Assembly: GCA_902566785.1 (NCBI GenBank) | Contig: CACFKI010000001.1 | Coordinates: forward strand, 62,001-126,000 | Source: an uncultured Pelagibacteraceae bacterium | GTDB taxonomy: Bacteria; Pseudomonadota; Alphaproteobacteria; Pelagibacterales; Pelagibacteraceae | Direction: 5' to 3' | DNA: 64,000 bases | Shown: positions 55,057 to 64,000 of the stretch, in pieces | How positions within the stretch are numbered: the first letter of the stretch is position 1 | Layout of the letters: every line of letters starts with the position of its first letter | Position numbers and translations under genes: made by a program | Notes under the pieces: generated by a model | What the model was told of the DNA's origin: nothing | Database searches by the model: none | The model's input: only the letters and a program-made list of their open reading frames with translations

Positions 55057-55663
55057 TTTTTTTAAAAGCCTTATACCTATGGTCTATTTTAATTTTTTTT
55101 GAATATTGCATTTGACCATAAGTAATTTTATATCCATTTGGAATAAATATTGGATCATAACCAAACCCATTTTTTCCTCTTTTTTTCTTTGAGATTGAGC
55201 CTTCAACTTTACCTACTACAGTAATATATTTTTTTGAATTCCACAAAATTGTAAGAGCGCATATAAATCTTGCTTTTGTTTTTTTATGATGCCAATTTTT
55301 ATTTTTTTTATTTAATTCTTTGTAAACTTTATTTATAGCTAATGCAAAATTTCCTTTTTTACCTCCCCATCTTGCAGAATATATTCCAGGTGCTTTGTCT
55401 AATAAATCAATTTCAATACCAGAGTCATCCGCTAAACAAATCATTTTTGTTTTTTTAGAGTAATAATTTGCTTTGATTAAAGAATTTTCCTCAAAAGTTT
55501 TTCCATTTTCTTTAGGACTTTTTAAATTATAATCTTTTGTGCCCAAAACCTTAATTTTTTTAGGTAATAGATCACAAATTTCCTTTATTTTTCCTTTATT
55601 ATTTGAACCTATTAATATTTTTGAGATTTTTTGCTTTTTAACCTGGAAATTCTTAATTTTCAT
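55040..55663 (-). CDS. rdgB: XTP/dITP diphosphatase (RdgB/HAM1)
   Basis: KILIGSNNKGKIKEICDLL, ENSLIKANYYSKKTKMICLADDSGIEIDLLDKAPGIYSARWGG, GFGYDPIFIPNGY. Confidence 0.95.
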   Translation of the reverse strand: MKIKNFQVKKQKISKILIGSNNKGKIKEICDLLPKKIKVLGTKDYNLKSPKENGKTFEENSLIKANYYSKKTKMICLADDSGIEIDLLDKAPGIYSARWGGKKGNFALAINKVYKELNKKNKNWHHKKTKARFICALTILWNSKKYITVVGKVEGSISKKKRGKNGFGYDPIFIPNGYKITYGQMQYSKKIKIDHRYKAFKKIRKFF

Positions 55664-55678
55664 ACCATATAAGTATCT

Positions 55679-56338
55679 ATGGAAAAAAAAGAAAATTTAC
55701 AAGACAAATCCGAAACTAAACCAGGTGAGAAACATTCCGAAAATCAAAATAATTTAAATCAAGATAAGTCTGAAGATTTAAAAGAGGAAAATAGCTTAAA
55801 AGATGAAATCTCACAAGAGGAACAAATTAAAGAGTTGGAAGATAAACTGGTAAGAACTTTTGCGGAAATGGAAAATCAAAGGAGGAGATATGAGAAAGAA
55901 AGAGATGATGCTTTCAATTATGGAGGTTTTAATTTTGCCAAAGAAACTCTAAATCTTTTGGACAATTTAGAAAGGTCAAAAGCATCTCTTGAAAATGATG
56001 AAAAATTAAAAAATACAGAAATTTTAAAAAAAACAGTTGATCATTTAAATATAATTTATAGCGATATGGTCTCAATTTTTAAAAAAAATGGAATAGAAGA
56101 AATTAAATCAATAGATCAGAAACTAGATCCAAATTTACATCAAGCAATGTTGGAAATAGAGGATAACAATAAAGAACCAGGTACCGTAGTACAGGAAATT
56201 CAGAAGGGTTTTATGATGAAAGATAGATTATTGAGACCTTCCTTGGTAGCTGTATCCAAAAAAACTACTGAAAGTGAAAAAAAAACTGAAAAATCAGAGA
56301 AAAACATAGAAAAACATGCAAAAAATGATGAAAAATAA
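55679..56338 (+). CDS. grpE: Nucleotide exchange factor GrpE
   Basis: LVRTFAEMENQRRRYEKERDDAFNYGGFNFAKETLNLLDNLERS, GFMMKDRLLRPSLVAVSKK. Confidence 0.94.
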   Translation: MEKKENLQDKSETKPGEKHSENQNNLNQDKSEDLKEENSLKDEISQEEQIKELEDKLVRTFAEMENQRRRYEKERDDAFNYGGFNFAKETLNLLDNLERSKASLENDEKLKNTEILKKTVDHLNIIYSDMVSIFKKNGIEEIKSIDQKLDPNLHQAMLEIEDNNKEPGTVVQEIQKGFMMKDRLLRPSLVAVSKKTTESEKKTEKSEKNIEKHAKNDEK

Positions 56339-56389
56339 CTGCTTACAAGCTTGTACTAATAAAATTAACACATATATGAGATCTCAATA

Positions 56390-58312
56390 ATGAGCAAAGT
56401 AATAGGTATAGATTTAGGAACAACAAATTCATGTGTATCAATAATGGAAGGTACACAGCCGAAAGTTTTAGAAAATGCTGAAGGAGCAAGAACGACACCA
56501 TCAGTCATTGCTTTTACCGACGAAGAAGAAAAATTAGTAGGTCAACCTGCCAAAAGACAAGCTGTAACAAATCCTGAAAATACAATTTTTGCTGTCAAAA
56601 GATTGATTGGGAGAAATTTCGATGATTCTACTGTAAAAAAAGATATCGAAACAGCTCCTTTTAAAATTGTAGCTTCAGATAGTGGAGATGCTTGGATTGA
56701 AGCTAAAGGTAAAAAATATTCACCTTCTCAAATATCAGCTTTTGTATTACAAAAAATGAAAGAAACTGCTGAAAAGTATTTAGGGCAAGAAGTATCTAAA
56801 GCAGTAATAACAGTACCAGCTTACTTTAATGATGCCCAGAGACAAGCTACAAAAGATGCTGGAAAAATTGCAGGTCTGGAGGTTTTAAGAATAATAAATG
56901 AACCAACTGCTGCATCACTAGCTTATGGTCTAGATAAAAAAGCTAATAAAAAAATTGCTGTGTATGACCTTGGTGGAGGAACGTTTGATGTATCAATTTT
57001 AGAATTAGGCGATGGAGTATTTGAGGTTAAATCTACAAATGGTGATACTTTTTTAGGTGGAGAGGACTTTGATAATACGATAGTTGAATATTTATTAAGT
57101 GAGTTTAAAAAAGAAAATGGAATTGATTTAAAATCAGATAAACTTGCACTACAGAGATTAAAAGAGGCTGCAGAAAAAGCAAAAATAGAATTATCTTCGG
57201 CTACACAAACTGAAATTAATTTACCATTTATAACTGCTGATAAAACCGGCCCAAAACATATTAATCTTAAAATGACTAGAGCTAAATTAGAAGCTTTAGT
57301 AGAAGATTTGATATCAAGAACAATTCCACCTTGCAAAACAGCTTTAAAAGACGCAGGACTTTCAGCTGGTGAAGTAGATGAAATAATTCTTGTTGGAGGA
57401 ATGACTAGAATGCCAAAAGTTATAGAGGAAGTTAAAAATTTTTTTGGAAAAGAGCCAAATAAAAGTGTTAATCCAGACGAAGTTGTTGCAATGGGGGCCG
57501 CTATTCAAGCTGGAGTTCTTCAAGGTGATGTTAAAGACGTATTGCTATTAGATGTTACTCCATTATCGTTAGGTATTGAAACCTTAGGAGGTGTGTCTAC
57601 AAAATTAATTGAGAAAAATACAACTATACCAACTAAAAAAAGCCAGGTTTTCTCAACTGCAGAAGATAATCAGCCTGCTGTTTCAATTAGAGTTCTACAA
57701 GGTGAAAGAGAAATGGCATCTGATAATAAAATACTTGGTAATTTTGAGTTAGTGGGAATAGCTCCAGCCCCAAGAGGAGTGCCTCAAATTGAAGTTACAT
57801 TTGATATTGATGCTAATGGAATAGTCAATGTTTCTGCTAAAGATAAAGGAACTGGTAAAGAACAAAAAATACAAATTCAAGCCTCTGGCGGTTTAAGTGA
57901 TGAGGAGATAAGCAAAATGGTTAAGGAAGCTGAGGCAAATAAAGAAGTAGATAAAAAAAAGAGGGAAGCTGTTGATTCAAGAAATCAAGCAGAAACATTA
58001 CTTCATTCTACTGAAAAGAATTTAAAAGAGCATGGCAGTAAAGTTTCTGATGCTGATAAGAAAGCTATTGAAGATGCATCTGCAAACGTGCGTAATGCGT
58101 TAAAAGGTACTGATGTTGAGGAAATTAAAAAGAAAACTCAAGATTTAGTTCAAGCTTCTATGAAGTTAGGTGAAGCAATTTATAAATCACAGCAAAGTGC
58201 GAAACCTAGTGATGCACCGAAAGATGCAAAAGATGAAGGGAAGAAAGACGATAACGTTGTTGATGCAGATTTTGAAGAAGTAAAAGACGAAAATAAAGAA
58301 AAGAGCGCCTAA
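56390..58312 (+). CDS. dnaK: Chaperone DnaK
   Basis: [21 protein letters not shown]; full Hsp70 with C-terminal [14 protein letters not shown]. Confidence 0.98.
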   Translation: MSKVIGIDLGTTNSCVSIMEGTQPKVLENAEGARTTPSVIAFTDEEEKLVGQPAKRQAVTNPENTIFAVKRLIGRNFDDSTVKKDIETAPFKIVASDSGDAWIEAKGKKYSPSQISAFVLQKMKETAEKYLGQEVSKAVITVPAYFNDAQRQATKDAGKIAGLEVLRIINEPTAASLAYGLDKKANKKIAVYDLGGGTFDVSILELGDGVFEVKSTNGDTFLGGEDFDNTIVEYLLSEFKKENGIDLKSDKLALQRLKEAAEKAKIELSSATQTEINLPFITADKTGPKHINLKMTRAKLEALVEDLISRTIPPCKTALKDAGLSAGEVDEIILVGGMTRMPKVIEEVKNFFGKEPNKSVNPDEVVAMGAAIQAGVLQGDVKDVLLLDVTPLSLGIETLGGVSTKLIEKNTTIPTKKSQVFSTAEDNQPAVSIRVLQGEREMASDNKILGNFELVGIAPAPRGVPQIEVTFDIDANGIVNVSAKDKGTGKEQKIQIQASGGLSDEEISKMVKEAEANKEVDKKKREAVDSRNQAETLLHSTEKNLKEHGSKVSDADKKAIEDASANVRNALKGTDVEEIKKKTQDLVQASMKLGEAIYKSQQSAKPSDAPKDAKDEGKKDDNVVDADFEEVKDENKEKSA

Positions 58313-58340
58313 ACTAACAACTGTTTGTCTATAACTTGTT

Positions 58341-59465
58341 ATGGCAAAAAGAGACTATTATGACGTTTTGGGTGTAAATAAAGATGCTTCTGCGGATCAA
58401 ATAAAATCAGCCTATAGAAAACTAGCCGTAAAATACCATCCAGATAAAAACAAAGACGACAAGACAGCAGAAGAGAAATTTAAAGAAGCATCTGAAGCTT
58501 ATCATGTCCTATCTAACTCTGAAAGAAAACAAAACTATGATAATTTTGGACATGCAGCATTTGAAAATGGTGGTGGAGGAAGAGGTGGATTTGGAAACTT
58601 TGATTTTTCAGGTTCATTTTCTGATATTTTTGAAGATTTTTTTGGAGAGGGTTTTGGGGGTAGTAGAAGATCAAGAAGATCTAACAATAGAGGATCTGAT
58701 TTAAGATATGACTTATCAATAAGTTTAGAGGAGGCTTACTCTGGAAAAAAACAAGATATAAAATTTTCTACTTCTGAAAGATGTGATACTTGTAGTGGCT
58801 CAGGATCAAAACCTGGACATAATGCCGGATCATGCTCAATGTGTGGTGGTCATGGACAGGTTCGTTCAAGTCAGGGATTTTTTACTGTTCAGCAAACATG
58901 TCCTCAATGCGCTGGTTCTGGTGAAATGATTACACATCCATGTTCAAGTTGTAGTGGACAAGGTAAAAAACAAGCATCTAAAAGACTTTCTGTAACAATT
59001 CCAAAAGGAGTTGATGATGGAACAAGAATAAGATTAGCAGGAAAAGGAGAAGCAGGATCAAGGGGTGCTAGTAATGGTGATCTATATTTATTCATAAACG
59101 TTGAAAGACATGATTTGTTTAAAAGATCAGATGTAAATCTATTTTTTGAATTTCCTATATCTATAACAGATGCTGCTCTTGGAACGACAATTGAAATACC
59201 AACGATAGATGGTGGTAAAGCAAAAATAAAAATCCCAGATGGTACACAAAATGGTAAACAATTTAGACTTAAGGGTAAGGGAATGCCTTTCATGCGAAGG
59301 GGAGACTATGGGGACTTATATGTTCAAGTAAAAACTGAGGTACCTGTTTATTTAAATAAACAACAAAAAGAATTACTTCAAAAGTTTAGAGATATTGAAA
59401 ATGAAAAATCAAACCCAAGTATTAAAAAATTTTTTCAAAAAGCTAAAAATTTTTGGAAAAATTAG
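58341..59465 (+). CDS. dnaJ: Chaperone DnaJ
   Basis: [34 protein letters not shown]; four CxxCxGxG-type Zn motifs. Confidence 0.97.
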   Translation: MAKRDYYDVLGVNKDASADQIKSAYRKLAVKYHPDKNKDDKTAEEKFKEASEAYHVLSNSERKQNYDNFGHAAFENGGGGRGGFGNFDFSGSFSDIFEDFFGEGFGGSRRSRRSNNRGSDLRYDLSISLEEAYSGKKQDIKFSTSERCDTCSGSGSKPGHNAGSCSMCGGHGQVRSSQGFFTVQQTCPQCAGSGEMITHPCSSCSGQGKKQASKRLSVTIPKGVDDGTRIRLAGKGEAGSRGASNGDLYLFINVERHDLFKRSDVNLFFEFPISITDAALGTTIEIPTIDGGKAKIKIPDGTQNGKQFRLKGKGMPFMRRGDYGDLYVQVKTEVPVYLNKQQKELLQKFRDIENEKSNPSIKKFFQKAKNFWKN

Positions 59466-59466
59466 T

Positions 59467-59721
59467 TTATTGATTTAAGATTTTTTCTTTAGCTTTTTTA
59501 AACTCATCCTCTGTAATTGCGCCTGATTGAAATAGATCGTTTAACTTATTCAATTCTTCAGAAATATTAATTTCAATCGAATCATCACCATCTAAAAATT
59601 TGTCTTTTTCTTCATTTAATTTTTGTTTAGATTTTAATCCTTTTTGTACAGCAGAAACTCCAAGATAAATTACAAATAAAATTATTATTAATGATAATGA
59701 TATGAATATTATAGCTTGCAT
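59467..59721 (-). CDS. SHOCT-domain small membrane protein
   Basis: N-terminal TM; EELNKLNDLFQSGAITEDEFKKAKEKILNQ. Confidence 0.8.
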   Translation of the reverse strand: MQAIIFISLSLIIILFVIYLGVSAVQKGLKSKQKLNEEKDKFLDGDDSIEINISEELNKLNDLFQSGAITEDEFKKAKEKILNQ

Positions 59722-59736
59722 TTTAAAAAATTAAAT

Positions 59737-59943
59737 TTAGTAATCATCATCTTCTTCTCTCCATCCTTTTTCATACATCAAATATGCAGCAATAATTACA
59801 CTTATTACTCCAACAATCATACCACAATCAAAACCTCTTTGTTTTCCAAAAAAATACCAGCATAACTGAGTAGCACCGATTGGAGGAATTGTAAGTATAG
59901 CCATTAATAATGGGATTCTATAGTAATATGGAGGTTTTTTCAT
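59737..59943 (-). CDS. Small membrane protein, unknown function
   Basis: 68 aa MKKPPYYYRIPLLMAILTIPPIGATQLCWYFFGKQRGFDCGMIVGVISVIIAAYLMYEKGWREEDDDY; two predicted TM segments. Confidence 0.6.
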   Translation of the reverse strand: MKKPPYYYRIPLLMAILTIPPIGATQLCWYFFGKQRGFDCGMIVGVISVIIAAYLMYEKGWREEDDDY

Positions 59944-60002
59944 AAAATAATTTTTAACCTTGTTAATTTTTAGTATATTAATTTAATATTAAAATTTACT
60001 AA

Positions 60003-60779
60003 ATGAGTAAAATTAACCTAACTATTACTGGATGTATGGGGAGAATGGGGCAACAACTCATACGATCAGCAAATAGAGATAAATCTTTAAAAATAGTTTC
60101 TCTTACAGAAAATGTTCTTGTAAATAAAAGAATAGGATTAATAAAACCAGAATTAAATACTGAAAGAGCATTCAATAAATCCAATATAATAATAGATTTT
60201 ACAGTGCCAAAATGTACTTTTGAAGTACTTAAAATTGCATCTAAATTAAAAAAAAAAGTCGTAATCGGCACAACAGGATTTACTAAAAAAGAAGAAAATT
60301 TAATTAAAAAATATTCTAAAAAAATAGCAATTTTGAAGGCTGGTAACATGAGCCTGGGTATAAATTTATTAATGTATATCACAGAAATTGCATCAGCATC
60401 TCTTGGCAACAAATTTTTAAGTAAAATATTTGAAGTTCATCACAAATATAAAAAAGATCATCCATCAGGAACTGCTTTAATGCTAGGAAAAGGAATTGCT
60501 AATGGAAAAAAGAAAAACTTTTATAAAATTGTTGGTAAAAAATATCTTAATAAAAAAAAATTTCCTTATGGAAAAAAGATAAACTTTAATTCAATCAGAA
60601 AAGGAGAAATTATTGGAGAACATGAAGTAAAATTCTCAAGTGGGAAAGAAATCATTACCCTAAATCATGAGGCGTTTGATAGAGCTCTATATTCTGAGGG
60701 TGCGATTGCTGCAGCAAAATGGTTAAATAAAAAAAAGCCAGGTCTTTATTCTATGCGTGATCTTTTAAACTTCAAATAA
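60003..60779 (+). CDS. dapB: 4-hydroxy-tetrahydrodipicolinate reductase
   Basis: INLTITGCMGRMGQQLI, VVIGTTGFT, VHHKYKKDHPSGTALMLG. Confidence 0.96.
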   Translation: MSKINLTITGCMGRMGQQLIRSANRDKSLKIVSLTENVLVNKRIGLIKPELNTERAFNKSNIIIDFTVPKCTFEVLKIASKLKKKVVIGTTGFTKKEENLIKKYSKKIAILKAGNMSLGINLLMYITEIASASLGNKFLSKIFEVHHKYKKDHPSGTALMLGKGIANGKKKNFYKIVGKKYLNKKKFPYGKKINFNSIRKGEIIGEHEVKFSSGKEIITLNHEAFDRALYSEGAIAAAKWLNKKKPGLYSMRDLLNFK

Positions 60780-61432
60780 TGAATGAGGTACAAAGAGCAA
60801 AAATTATTATTAAAGTTTTAAATAAAACTTACCCAAAAATACCAATTCCTTTGAAACATAAAAATATTTTTACTTTATTAATATCTGTTTTGTTGTCTGC
60901 ACAATGTACAGATTTAAATGTTAATAATGTTACAAAAAATATATATCCAAATTATTATAAACCTGAACACTTTGTTAAACTTGGAAGAAGGAAAATTGAA
61001 AAATTAATTAGAAGTATTGGTATCTTTAGGATTAAAGCTAAAAGTATTTATAATCTCTCAAAAAAATTAATTGAAGAATATGATGGAAAAGTACCCAAAA
61101 CGTTCGAGGATTTAGAAAAACTTCCGGGTGTTGGTCATAAAACAGCAAGTGTTGTCATGTCCCAGGGATTTGGATATCCAGCATTTCCTGTAGATACGCA
61201 CATTCATAGACTTGCACAAAGGTGGGGCCTTACAAATGGAAAAAATGTTGTAGAAACAGAAAAAGACCTTAAAAGAATTTTCCCAAAAAAATATTGGAAC
61301 AAATTACACCTTCAAATCATTTATTATGGAAGAGAGTACTGTAAGGCGAGAGAATGTTATGGAATAACTTGTAAAATTTGTACATCTTGTTATCCTAAGA
61401 GAAAAAAACCAATCAAAACTAAGAAAGCTTAA
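60779..61432 (+). CDS. nth: Endonuclease III
   Basis: LLISVLLSAQCTDLNVNNVT, LPGVGHKTASVVMSQGFG, VDTHIHRLAQRWGL, C-terminal 4Fe-4S Cys cluster. Confidence 0.96.
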   Translation: MNEVQRAKIIIKVLNKTYPKIPIPLKHKNIFTLLISVLLSAQCTDLNVNNVTKNIYPNYYKPEHFVKLGRRKIEKLIRSIGIFRIKAKSIYNLSKKLIEEYDGKVPKTFEDLEKLPGVGHKTASVVMSQGFGYPAFPVDTHIHRLAQRWGLTNGKNVVETEKDLKRIFPKKYWNKLHLQIIYYGREYCKARECYGITCKICTSCYPKRKKPIKTKKA

Positions 61433-61433
61433 T

Positions 61434-62363
61434 ATGAAAATTCTAGGAATAGGAAATGCAATAGTAGATGTTATTTGTAAAGTAGAGGACAATTTTATTA
61501 AAAAAAATAATTTAACCAAAAGCACAATGAAACTTATATTTGATGAAAATGAGTTTAAAAATTTACTTTCAAATTTAAAAATTGAAAAAACAGTTTCGGG
61601 AGGTTCTGTGGCAAACTCTATTGTAGGCTTATCACAACTTGGTAACAAGGTTGGTTTTATTGGAAAAATTAGTGATGATGAATTAGGAGCTAAATATGAA
61701 GAAGGTCTTAATAAAGAGAACGTTCAATATTTTTATAACAAGAAAAAGGAAGAACTTCCGACTGGTACTTGTTTAATTTTAGTTACACCAGACTCAGAGA
61801 GAACTATGTGTACTTTCTTAGGTACAGCAGGTAAAATTAATGAGAACGATGTAAGCTCTGATGCAGTTAACAATAGTGAAATTATTCTTTTGGAAGGTTA
61901 TTTATGGGACGAGGGGGATCCAAAAAAAGCATTTGAAAAAGCAATTAAGAATGCAAAAAAAGTTGCGATGTCTTTATCTGATCAATTTTGTGTTGACAGA
62001 CATAAACCTCACTTTTTGGAATTAGTTAAAAATAAACTTGATATCACTTTTGCAAACGAGCAAGAAATAATGTCACTTATAAGTGCAAAAAATTTTAATG
62101 AAGTAATAGATTTTTCTAAACAGCTTGGAAAAATTGTTGTAGTAACAAGAGGTGAAAAAGGTGCAGTTGGTATAAATGGTGAAGAAGTCATTGAGTGTGG
62201 AATTAGAAAGAATTTAAAAATTGTTGATTTAACAGGGGCTGGGGATTTATTCGCTGCAGGTTTTTTACATGGTATTGTAAATAATTTAACAACGAAAGAA
62301 AGCTTGGAAAAAGGTACTGAAATGTCCTCCAAAGTTATTCAACAAATTGGAGCAAGACTTTAA
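61434..62363 (+). CDS. PfkB-family sugar/adenosine kinase
   Basis: VSGGSVANSIVGLSQLGNKVGFIGKI, VVVTRGEKGAVG, DLTGAGDLFAAGFLHG. Confidence 0.92.
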   Translation: MKILGIGNAIVDVICKVEDNFIKKNNLTKSTMKLIFDENEFKNLLSNLKIEKTVSGGSVANSIVGLSQLGNKVGFIGKISDDELGAKYEEGLNKENVQYFYNKKKEELPTGTCLILVTPDSERTMCTFLGTAGKINENDVSSDAVNNSEIILLEGYLWDEGDPKKAFEKAIKNAKKVAMSLSDQFCVDRHKPHFLELVKNKLDITFANEQEIMSLISAKNFNEVIDFSKQLGKIVVVTRGEKGAVGINGEEVIECGIRKNLKIVDLTGAGDLFAAGFLHGIVNNLTTKESLEKGTEMSSKVIQQIGARL

Positions 62364-62388
62364 AGAAATAAAAAATTTTTATTTCTTT
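62362..62388. terminator. A/T-rich hairpin between convergent genes, possible bidirectional terminator
   Basis: AAAGAAATAAAAA-A-TTTTTATTTCTTT: 13-bp perfect inverted repeat with a 1-nt centre; only one G-C pair; overlaps the 3' end of the ArfA-like ORF. Confidence 0.5.
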
Positions 62389-62486
62389 TTCCTTTTAAAA
62401 CTGCCTTTACCTTTTTTTGGTTTGACCACTCTTGGCTTGAACTTTTTTGTATGAAGGTCCCTAGCAATTAAATTTCTTTTTCTCAT
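62379..62486 (-). CDS. ArfA-like alternative ribosome-rescue factor (35 aa)
   Basis: MRKRNLIARDLHTKKFKPRVVKPKKGKGSFKRKKK; LHxxxF-xRVxKxKKGKGS[FY]xRK resembles the E. coli ArfA core ([27 protein letters not shown], from memory). ATGA overlap with the upstream regulator. Below the ORF-track cutoff. Confidence 0.65.
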   Translation of the reverse strand: MRKRNLIARDLHTKKFKPRVVKPKKGKGSFKRKKK

Positions 62487-63055
62487 GACAATTTATAACC
62501 CTCTTCTGTGCTGATAATAAATTTATCATCATTAAAAGTTTCTTTTATTTTTTTTCTTAATCTATAAATATGTGTTTCAACAGTATGCGTCTCTAGTTCA
62601 GCTCCATGACCCCAGACTTCTTTTTGAAGAGTTTCTATTTTTTGACTATTGTTAGATTTGCCTAAATATAAAATTATGTCAATTTCTCTTTCTGTTAATT
62701 TTAATATTTTATTTTTATATGAAATCGTTCTAGAGTTTAGATCTAATTGAAATTTATTTATAATGATCTCTGACTGATTTAAAAACTTATTTTTAAGTAA
62801 ATTAACATTAATTTTTTCAACAATATCATTTATTTTTTCAGGAGATTTATTCATATGCATAGATCTTGAGTTAAAATATTCTGGAATCTTAGAATTTGTT
62901 AAAATCAAATAATTGCCGTATTTTACTTCATCTATATTGTCTAATTCTTTTAAGTTTCTAAATTCAAATAAATCAAAATTAAAAGTATTTTTTATTTCTT
63001 TAAGAATATTAAATAAAACTGGTATATTAAATATAATAAGACTTTGTTTATTCAT
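62483..63055 (-). CDS. OmpR-type winged-helix regulator with degenerate receiver-like N-terminus
   Basis: C-terminal FQLDLNSRTISYKNKILKLTEREIDIILYLG...VWGHGAELETHTVETHIYRLRKKI...EGYKLS. Start MNKQSL at 63055 preferred over track start 63133. Confidence 0.82.
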   Translation of the reverse strand: MNKQSLIIFNIPVLFNILKEIKNTFNFDLFEFRNLKELDNIDEVKYGNYLILTNSKIPEYFNSRSMHMNKSPEKINDIVEKINVNLLKNKFLNQSEIIINKFQLDLNSRTISYKNKILKLTEREIDIILYLGKSNNSQKIETLQKEVWGHGAELETHTVETHIYRLRKKIKETFNDDKFIISTEEGYKLS

Positions 63056-63068
63056 TAGATGATAATTT

Positions 63069-63560
63069 ATGACAATTATAATAAAAAATAAAGATACTCT
63101 TCTCATTGATGAGTTTAGATTTAAGTGCTGCATTGGAAAGAATGGTGTAAAAAAAAATAAAATAGAAGGTGATCTCTCAACACCTAAAGGTAATTTTAGT
63201 TTAGAAAACTTATTTTATAGAAAGGATAAAGTTTCTAAGCCTGTCACTAAATTACAAACTAAAAAGATCAAAAGAAATTTTGGTTGGTGTACAGATAATA
63301 AAAGTAATTTATATAACAAAAAAATTGTAAACAAAAAAAATATAAAACATGAAAAACTTTTTAGGAAAGATTATAAATATGACCTGCTAATTGTAATTAG
63401 TTATAATAGAAAAAAAATTATTAAAAATAAAGGAAGTGCAATTTTTTTACATTTAACCAAAGACTATAAACCTACAGCGGGTTGTATAGCTTTAAAAAAA
63501 AAGGATTTTTTAATACTCTTAAAATTAATAAATAAAAAGACTAAAATTTTTATTAATTAA
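63069..63560 (+). CDS. L,D-transpeptidase (YkuD) family protein
   Basis: KNGVKKNKIEGDLSTPKGNFSLENLFYR ... GSAIFLHLTKDYKPTAGCIAL (HxxxxxxxxTxGCI). Confidence 0.85.
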   Translation: MTIIIKNKDTLLIDEFRFKCCIGKNGVKKNKIEGDLSTPKGNFSLENLFYRKDKVSKPVTKLQTKKIKRNFGWCTDNKSNLYNKKIVNKKNIKHEKLFRKDYKYDLLIVISYNRKKIIKNKGSAIFLHLTKDYKPTAGCIALKKKDFLILLKLINKKTKIFIN

Positions 63561-64000
63561 CTTCTTGGACCAAAAATTGAACTTCCGATCCTTAAAAAAG
63601 AAGATTGAAACTCTAAGGCGCTTAAATAGTCATTGGACATTCCCATACTTAGTTCGTTATAATTAAGTTCAGAATTTATTTTTTGCATTTGAGAAAAATA
63701 TAATTTATGGTTATCATCATCAGGAGGAATACACATAGTTCCAATTACATCTAAGCTTAACTCTTTACAATAATTATTAAAGTCATGAATATCTTTTAAA
63801 TTTACTCCAGATTTTTGATCTTCATTTCCTATATTGATTTGTATAAATAATTTAAGATTTTTGTTAATTTTTTTTTGCTCTTCGGAAATTTTCTTTGCAA
63901 GTTTTTCACTATCTAATGAATGAATATAATCAAATAATTTCACAGCTAACTTTACTTTATTTGATTGCAATTTACCTATCATATGTAGCTTTATCTTATT
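63557..64000 (-). CDS. YggS-family PLP homeostasis protein (partial, N-terminus outside window)
   Basis: NKIKLHMIGKLQSNKVKLAVKLFDYIHSLDSEKLA ... FIQINIGNEDQKSGV ... LSMGMSNDYLSALEFQSSFLRIGSSIFGPR; the frame is open beyond 63982 to the window edge. Confidence 0.94.
   Translation of the reverse strand, partial: NKIKLHMIGKLQSNKVKLAVKLFDYIHSLDSEKLAKKISEEQKKINKNLKLFIQINIGNEDQKSGVNLKDIHDFNNYCKELSLDVIGTMCIPPDDDNHKLYFSQMQKINSELNYNELSMGMSNDYLSALEFQSSFLRIGSSIFGPRS

Noticed and set aside
56923-57336. Minus-strand 137-aa ORF in dnaK
   Set aside because: Long antisense ORFs are common opposite dnaK because of codon structure; no independent support.

Overview
The window is a very AT-rich, gene-dense, streamlined alphaproteobacterial chromosome segment. 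Gene content and synteny look like SAR11/Pelagibacterales; this is inferred, as no database was searched. It is almost entirely core metabolism and housekeeping: aacS, SUV3-like helicase/terB/fdxA/carD, argH-lysA, dnaA-dnaN, rpsT-mutM-ubiE-ubiB-coaBC-dut, katG/Irr-like/fabA-fabB-fabI, the murJ-trpS-nfuA-tsaB-fur-miaB-phoH-ybeY-lnt-metK-nusA-infB-rbfA-rpsO-pnp supercluster, maeB, rsmI, grpE-dnaK-dnaJ, dapB and nth. There is one tRNA-Leu(CAA). I saw no phage, transposon, CRISPR array or obvious defence island. The most interesting signals are small features absent from the ORF track: (1) a compact predicted transcription unit with promoter, 5' hairpin, RBS, a 25-aa Lys/Ala/Arg peptide MAKRRKKAKKAKKKAKKAKKRRRRR and a strong terminator (about 7080-7300, minus); (2) a 35-aa ArfA-like ribosome-rescue ORF whose stop codon lies inside a long A/U hairpin (62362-62486); (3) a Fur-family (Irr/PerR-type) box 5' of katG next to an Irr-like gene; (4) DnaA-box-like sites in the long AT-rich dnaA-rpsT intergenic region; (5) convergent genes that repeatedly share 4-nt overlapping stop codons. 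I found no clear multi-gene, previously undescribed system.
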